This document shows, piece by piece, positions 7,319 through 9,141 of a stretch of DNA of 9,141 bases. The stretch is from Bacteroidales bacterium (GTDB taxonomy: Bacteria; Bacteroidota; Bacteroidia; Bacteroidales; WCHB1-69), in assembly GCA_031254735.1 (NCBI GenBank), contig JAIRTU010000012.1, positions 1-9,141 on the forward strand, read 5' to 3'. The notes beneath the pieces were generated by a model. The model was given only the letters and a program-made list of their open reading frames with translations, did not search any database and was not told the origin of the DNA. Numbering within the stretch: the stretch's first letter is position 1; each line of letters starts with the position of its first letter. A program made the position numbers and the translations under genes.

Positions 7319-8229
7319 CAGAAATTCCTTTGTTGTGTGTTGTTGGTCCTACCGCAAGCGGAAAAACACATCTCGCCGTTCGATTGGCGAATATAGTAGA
7401 CGGCGAAATTTTGAGTGCCGATTCTCGTCAGGTGTATAGATACATGGATATTGGCACAGGAAAAGATTTGGACGAATATATTGTTGACGGAAAACAAATA
7501 CCTTATCATTTGATAGATATTGTGGATGCGGGCTATCAATACAGCATATATGAATATCAGCGCGATTTCATGGCGGCGTATCATGATGTGCTGGACAGAG
7601 AGAAAATACCGATTTTGTGCGGTGGAAGCGGAATGTATATTGACGCCGTTTTGGGAAATTACCGCTTGGAACATGTTCCGACAAACGAGCAGTTTCGGAA
7701 AGACGCCGAAAATATGACCATGGAAGAACTGCAAGAGATGCTTAAACAAAACACCACTTTGCACAACACCACCGACACCACCCATAGAGAACGGCTGCTC
7801 AAAGCCGTAGAAATTGCTCTTTATTATGCAGAAAATCCGCCCAAAGAAAAAGACCCCATTCCGTATAAACTGTTTTATGTCGATTTTGAACGACCTGTCT
7901 TGAAAGGACGTATCGCCTTACGTCTGCATGAACGGTTGAAAAACGGCTTGATAGATGAGGTGGAATTTTTGATGCAGGAAGGAATTTCGGGCGAAGACCT
8001 TTCGTATTACGGAATGGAATATCGTTTTGCGGTTCAGTATCTTAACAAAGAAATAGATTTGAAAACAATGGAAATTAAATTGTTTCACGCTATCGGACGT
8101 TTAGCCAAACGCCAAAAAACATGGTTTAACCGTATGCGAAATCAGGGTTATCAATTTATAGATATTGACGGAACACTCTCGGACGAACAAAAACTGAATC
8201 GTATCCTCTTGGCGATGAAACAACCTTGA
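7312..8229 (+). CDS. miaA: tRNA dimethylallyltransferase (MiaA), divergent Bacteroidetes-type
   Basis: MiaA transfers a dimethylallyl group from DMAPP to N6 of A37 in tRNAs that read UNN codons, in the cytoplasm; MiaB usually methylthiolates the product. The 305-aa protein has the P-loop GPTASGKT (12-19), DSRQVY (37-42), GGSGMY (104-109, with Ser106 where most MiaA have Thr) and, near the C-terminus, RLAKRQKTWF. Differences from E. coli MiaA are DIGTGKDLDEY in place of DIGTAKP, a shortened middle helical region, and GMEYRF where GYRQ is usual. From memory this matches one of two MiaA types found in Bacteroidetes, so a second, more canonical copy may exist elsewhere in the genome. The ATG at 7312 lies inside the end of the preceding gene (7-bp overlap). 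The next Met is past the P-loop, so the start is firm. Repeats begin just after the stop; no clear U-tract terminator was seen. Confidence 0.92.
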   Translation: MVAEIPLLCVVGPTASGKTHLAVRLANIVDGEILSADSRQVYRYMDIGTGKDLDEYIVDGKQIPYHLIDIVDAGYQYSIYEYQRDFMAAYHDVLDREKIPILCGGSGMYIDAVLGNYRLEHVPTNEQFRKDAENMTMEELQEMLKQNTTLHNTTDTTHRERLLKAVEIALYYAENPPKEKDPIPYKLFYVDFERPVLKGRIALRLHERLKNGLIDEVEFLMQEGISGEDLSYYGMEYRFAVQYLNKEIDLKTMEIKLFHAIGRLAKRQKTWFNRMRNQGYQFIDIDGTLSDEQKLNRILLAMKQP

Positions 8230-8271
8230 AATAATGCTTAATTGTTAATTGTCAATTGTTAGTGTCGCTCG

Positions 8272-8292
8272 CCCGGCACGGCAAAGCGTAAT
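8272..8292 (+). repeat. Short repeat module GGCACGGCAAAGCGTAAT, copy 1
   Basis: The 18-bp string GGCACGGCAAAGCGTAAT (8275-8292) recurs exactly at 8513-8530, in both cases preceded by CC. It recurs in degraded form at 1244-1256, where it lacks GGCAC. The sequence that follows differs: here ATCCCTTTTG, at 8531 GTTCGGCTTA. This shows that the modules are combined in different orders. Confidence 0.6.
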
Positions 8293-8340
8293 CCCTTTTG
8301 TCCGTACTATGATTTTTTTGTGATTAACGTGATGAAAACC

Positions 8341-8373
8341 AAACCTTTGAGGTTTCAAAAACCTCAAAGGTTT
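8341..8373. repeat. Perfect 15-bp hairpin, copy 1
   Basis: AAACCTTTGAGGTTT (8341-8355) and its exact reverse complement (8359-8373) are separated by CAA. It is preceded by TGATTAACGTGATGAAAACC, shared with copy 3, and both are preceded further out by a TTTGTCCG...ATGATTTTT string (8297-8318 and 8954-8975). No U-tract follows, so it is not a standard terminator, although it might stop transcription after miaA. Confidence 0.8.
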
Positions 8374-8450
8374 AATCCCGCATTCCCGAAAACGACAACG
8401 CCTAATCACATGAACCATATTAATCCCAAAAATCCCGGTTCCGACAATTG

Positions 8451-8550
8451 CGTCATTATTCACTATTCGTTATTAGTTATTCACTGTTCAGCGTTGTTAA
8501 TGCCGCACGTCCGGCACGGCAAAGCGTAATGTTCGGCTTAGGCTCTGCCC
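8451..8550 (+). repeat. Intergenic repeat pair matching 1197-1276
   Basis: Bases 8451-8488 (ATTCACTATTCGTTATTAGT and flanks) are close to the reverse complement of 1197-1236. Bases 8511-8540, with GGCACGGCAAAGCGTAATG then TTCGGCTTA, match 1242-1268 directly. The copies lie about 7.2 kb apart and flank uvrA, the M49 gene and miaA. Confidence 0.6.
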
Positions 8551-8581
8551 GGTCCGGATTATTCGGGCAGCCTCCGGCTGC
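8531..8581 (+). repeat. Inverted-repeat arm, left copy
   Basis: Bases 8531-8551 are the exact reverse complement of 8914-8934 (21 bp, containing GGCTTAGGCTCTGCC). Each arm is followed, after about 15 variable bases, by the hairpin GCAGCC-NNN-GGCTGC (here 8567-8581, loop TCC). TGCCCG (8546-8551) can also pair with CGGGCA (8564-8569). Confidence 0.65.
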
Positions 8582-8612
8582 CGCACCGGATTAACATTTT
8601 CCGAGTAACATT

Positions 8613-8630
8613 GAACTCCTGACGGAGTTC
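8613..8630. repeat. Short perfect hairpin
   Basis: GAACTCC (8613-8619) and GGAGTTC (8624-8630) pair around TGAC. It is one of several small hairpins in the island whose stems close with CC/GG next to a 3-4 nt loop, including GGC-TTC-GCC at 8664-8672. No T-run follows. Confidence 0.5.
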
Positions 8631-8748
8631 GGGTTGGGGTGTTGCGTTCTTGCCCCTAACTACGGCTTCGCCTTGCAAGGGGTTTTATCCAAATTGAAGT
8701 CCTTCGGACTTCTCTTGCTGCCAACATAGTATTAATGTGATGAAAACC

Positions 8749-8781
8749 AAACCTTTGAGGTTGGACAAATCTCAAAGGTTT
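8749..8781. repeat. Long hairpin, copy 2 (altered but still pairing)
   Basis: AAACCTTTGAGGTT (8749-8762) pairs with 8768-8781 over 14 positions, of which one is G-U (G8760 with T8770), leaving a 5-nt loop. The loop side differs from copies 1 and 3 (GGACAA in place of TCAAAA), yet most of the stem is kept. Confidence 0.7.
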
Positions 8782-8883
8782 AATCCCGCTCGTTGAGCGA
8801 AGCCGAAACATTTGTGTATTCGTGGCAAAAAATAAGATTTCGAGTAAGGAGCAATTCATTGACTCAACCGGACAATAAGAAAG

Positions 8884-8934
8884 GCAGCCGGAGGCTGCAT
8901 ATATATTCCGGCTCGGGCAGAGCCTAAGCCGAAC
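8884..8934 (-). repeat. Inverted-repeat arm, right copy
   Basis: This is the counterpart of 8531-8581 in opposite orientation: the hairpin GCAGCC-GGA-GGCTGC (8884-8898), a variable AT-rich linker, and 8914-8934, which is the exact reverse complement of 8531-8551. GGCTC (8910-8914) and GAGCC (8920-8924) can form a further small hairpin. Confidence 0.65.
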
Positions 8935-8937
8935 GGG

Positions 8938-9141
8938 GTCCTTCGGACTTCTCTTTTGTCCGAACGATGATTTTTATGATTAACGTGATGAAAACCAAAC
9001 CTTTGAGGTTTCAAAAACCTCAAAGGTTTAACCCCGGTCATTGAGCGAAGCCGAAACATTTGTGTATTCGTGGCAAAGAATAAGATTTCGAGTAAGGAGC
9101 AATTCATTGCCTCAACCGGACAATAAGAAAGGCAGCCGGAG
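8938..9141 (+). repeat. Tandem unit of about 240 bp, copy 2 (cut by window edge)
   Basis: It begins GTCCTTCGGACTTCTCTT (8938-8955), the same as copy 1, and carries the perfect long hairpin (8997-9029) and the conserved 112-nt segment (9030-9141), ending inside the start of another GGCAGCCGGAG. Between 8954 and 8996 it is closer to the DNA before hairpin copy 1 (8297-8340) than to copy 1 of the tandem unit, suggesting module shuffling. The array probably continues to the right. Confidence 0.75.
8997..9029. repeat. Perfect 15-bp hairpin, copy 3
   Basis: AAACCTTTGAGGTTT (8997-9011), CAA, and the exact reverse complement (9015-9029) are identical to copy 1 at 8341-8373. Confidence 0.8.

Larger units (their letters stand above)
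8696..8942 (+). repeat. Tandem unit of about 240 bp, copy 1
   Basis: The unit begins with the hairpin GAAGTCC-TTC-GGACTTC (8696-8712), then ATTAATGTGATGAAAACC, the degenerate long hairpin (8749-8781), and a 112-nt segment (8782-8893) that matches 9030-9141 with about five mismatches by eye (about 95% identity). The hairpin GCAGCC-GGA-GGCTGC (8884-8898) and the right inverted-repeat arm (8914-8934) end it. The next copy starts at about 8938; offsets are 239 bp at the left end and 248 bp at the right because of indels. In this copy CGCTC-GTT-GAGCG (8788-8800) can also fold; in the other it cannot. Confidence 0.75.
8230..9141. repeat. Gene-free repeat island downstream of miaA
   Basis: These 912 bases hold no credible gene. 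They are assembled from recurring modules: an AATTGTTAATTGTCAATTG string (8240-8259); GGCACGGCAAAGCGTAAT (8275-8292 and 8513-8530); three long hairpins; two copies of a unit of about 240 bp; and an inverted pair at 8531-8581/8884-8934. Short hairpins are scattered throughout. Minus-strand ORFs of 72, 67 and 83 codons share peptide strings such as KPLRF and PQRFGFHH only because they cross repeat copies. No transposase or terminal target duplication is visible. It could be a non-autonomous mobile repeat family or a structured intergenic element. Confidence 0.75.

Noticed and set aside
8240..8259. AATTGTTAATTGTCAATTG as a terminator of miaA
   Set aside because: The possible stem is only about five A/T-rich pairs and no T-run follows.
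8245..9107. Minus-strand ORFs of 72, 67 and 83 codons sharing KPLRF and PQRFGFHH strings
   Set aside because: The similarity arises because each crosses copies of the same palindromic repeat, which reads in frame on both strands. Shared peptides here do not show coding selection.
8230..9141. CRISPR array or integron attC array
   Set aside because: Repeat spacing is about 250-400 bp and irregular, repeats are long hairpins and not 25-40 bp units with unique spacers, and no cas or integrase gene or clear attC core sites with cassettes are present.

Overview
The window looks like chromosomal DNA from a member of the Bacteroidota, probably Bacteroidales. The reasons are TAnnTTTG-type promoter boxes in several gaps, A-rich leaders without clear Shine-Dalgarno sequences, a BspA-type surface protein, and UvrA and MiaA proteins whose sequences resemble the Bacteroidetes versions of those families. 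This placement rests on pattern recognition; no search was run.

Layout, left to right. Bases 1-989 (minus) hold the N-terminal 329 residues of a secreted BspA-like leucine-rich-repeat protein that runs off the left edge. Bases 990-1374 hold its promoter, a strong promoter-like site on the opposite strand with no gene in front of it, a short intergenic repeat, and the terminator of the next gene. Bases 1375-4215 (minus) encode a complete UvrA (946 aa) that lacks several zinc ligands found in E. coli UvrA. A divergent spacer of about 260 bp leads to a plus-strand lipoprotein metallopeptidase of the M49 (dipeptidyl-peptidase III-like) group at 4477-6120. A 424-bp gap with a terminator, a long hairpin and promoter boxes precedes a two-gene unit: a small exported protein with a carboxypeptidase-regulatory-like domain (6545-7318) that overlaps by 7 bp the start of miaA (7312-8229), a tRNA dimethylallyltransferase. 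From 8230 to the right edge there is no credible gene. That stretch is a mosaic of palindromic and direct repeats, including three copies of a hairpin whose two complete copies have perfect 15-bp arms, and a tandemly repeated unit of about 240 bp that continues past the edge.

How the genes relate: uvrA (nucleotide excision repair) and miaA (tRNA modification) are housekeeping genes; the three exported proteins act at or outside the membrane. Only the exported protein/miaA pair shows direct evidence of co-expression. I see no defence, phage or conjugation system. The least explained material is the intergenic repeat family, related pieces of which lie on both sides of the uvrA-M49-miaA block, and the 18-bp hairpin at 6429-6469.
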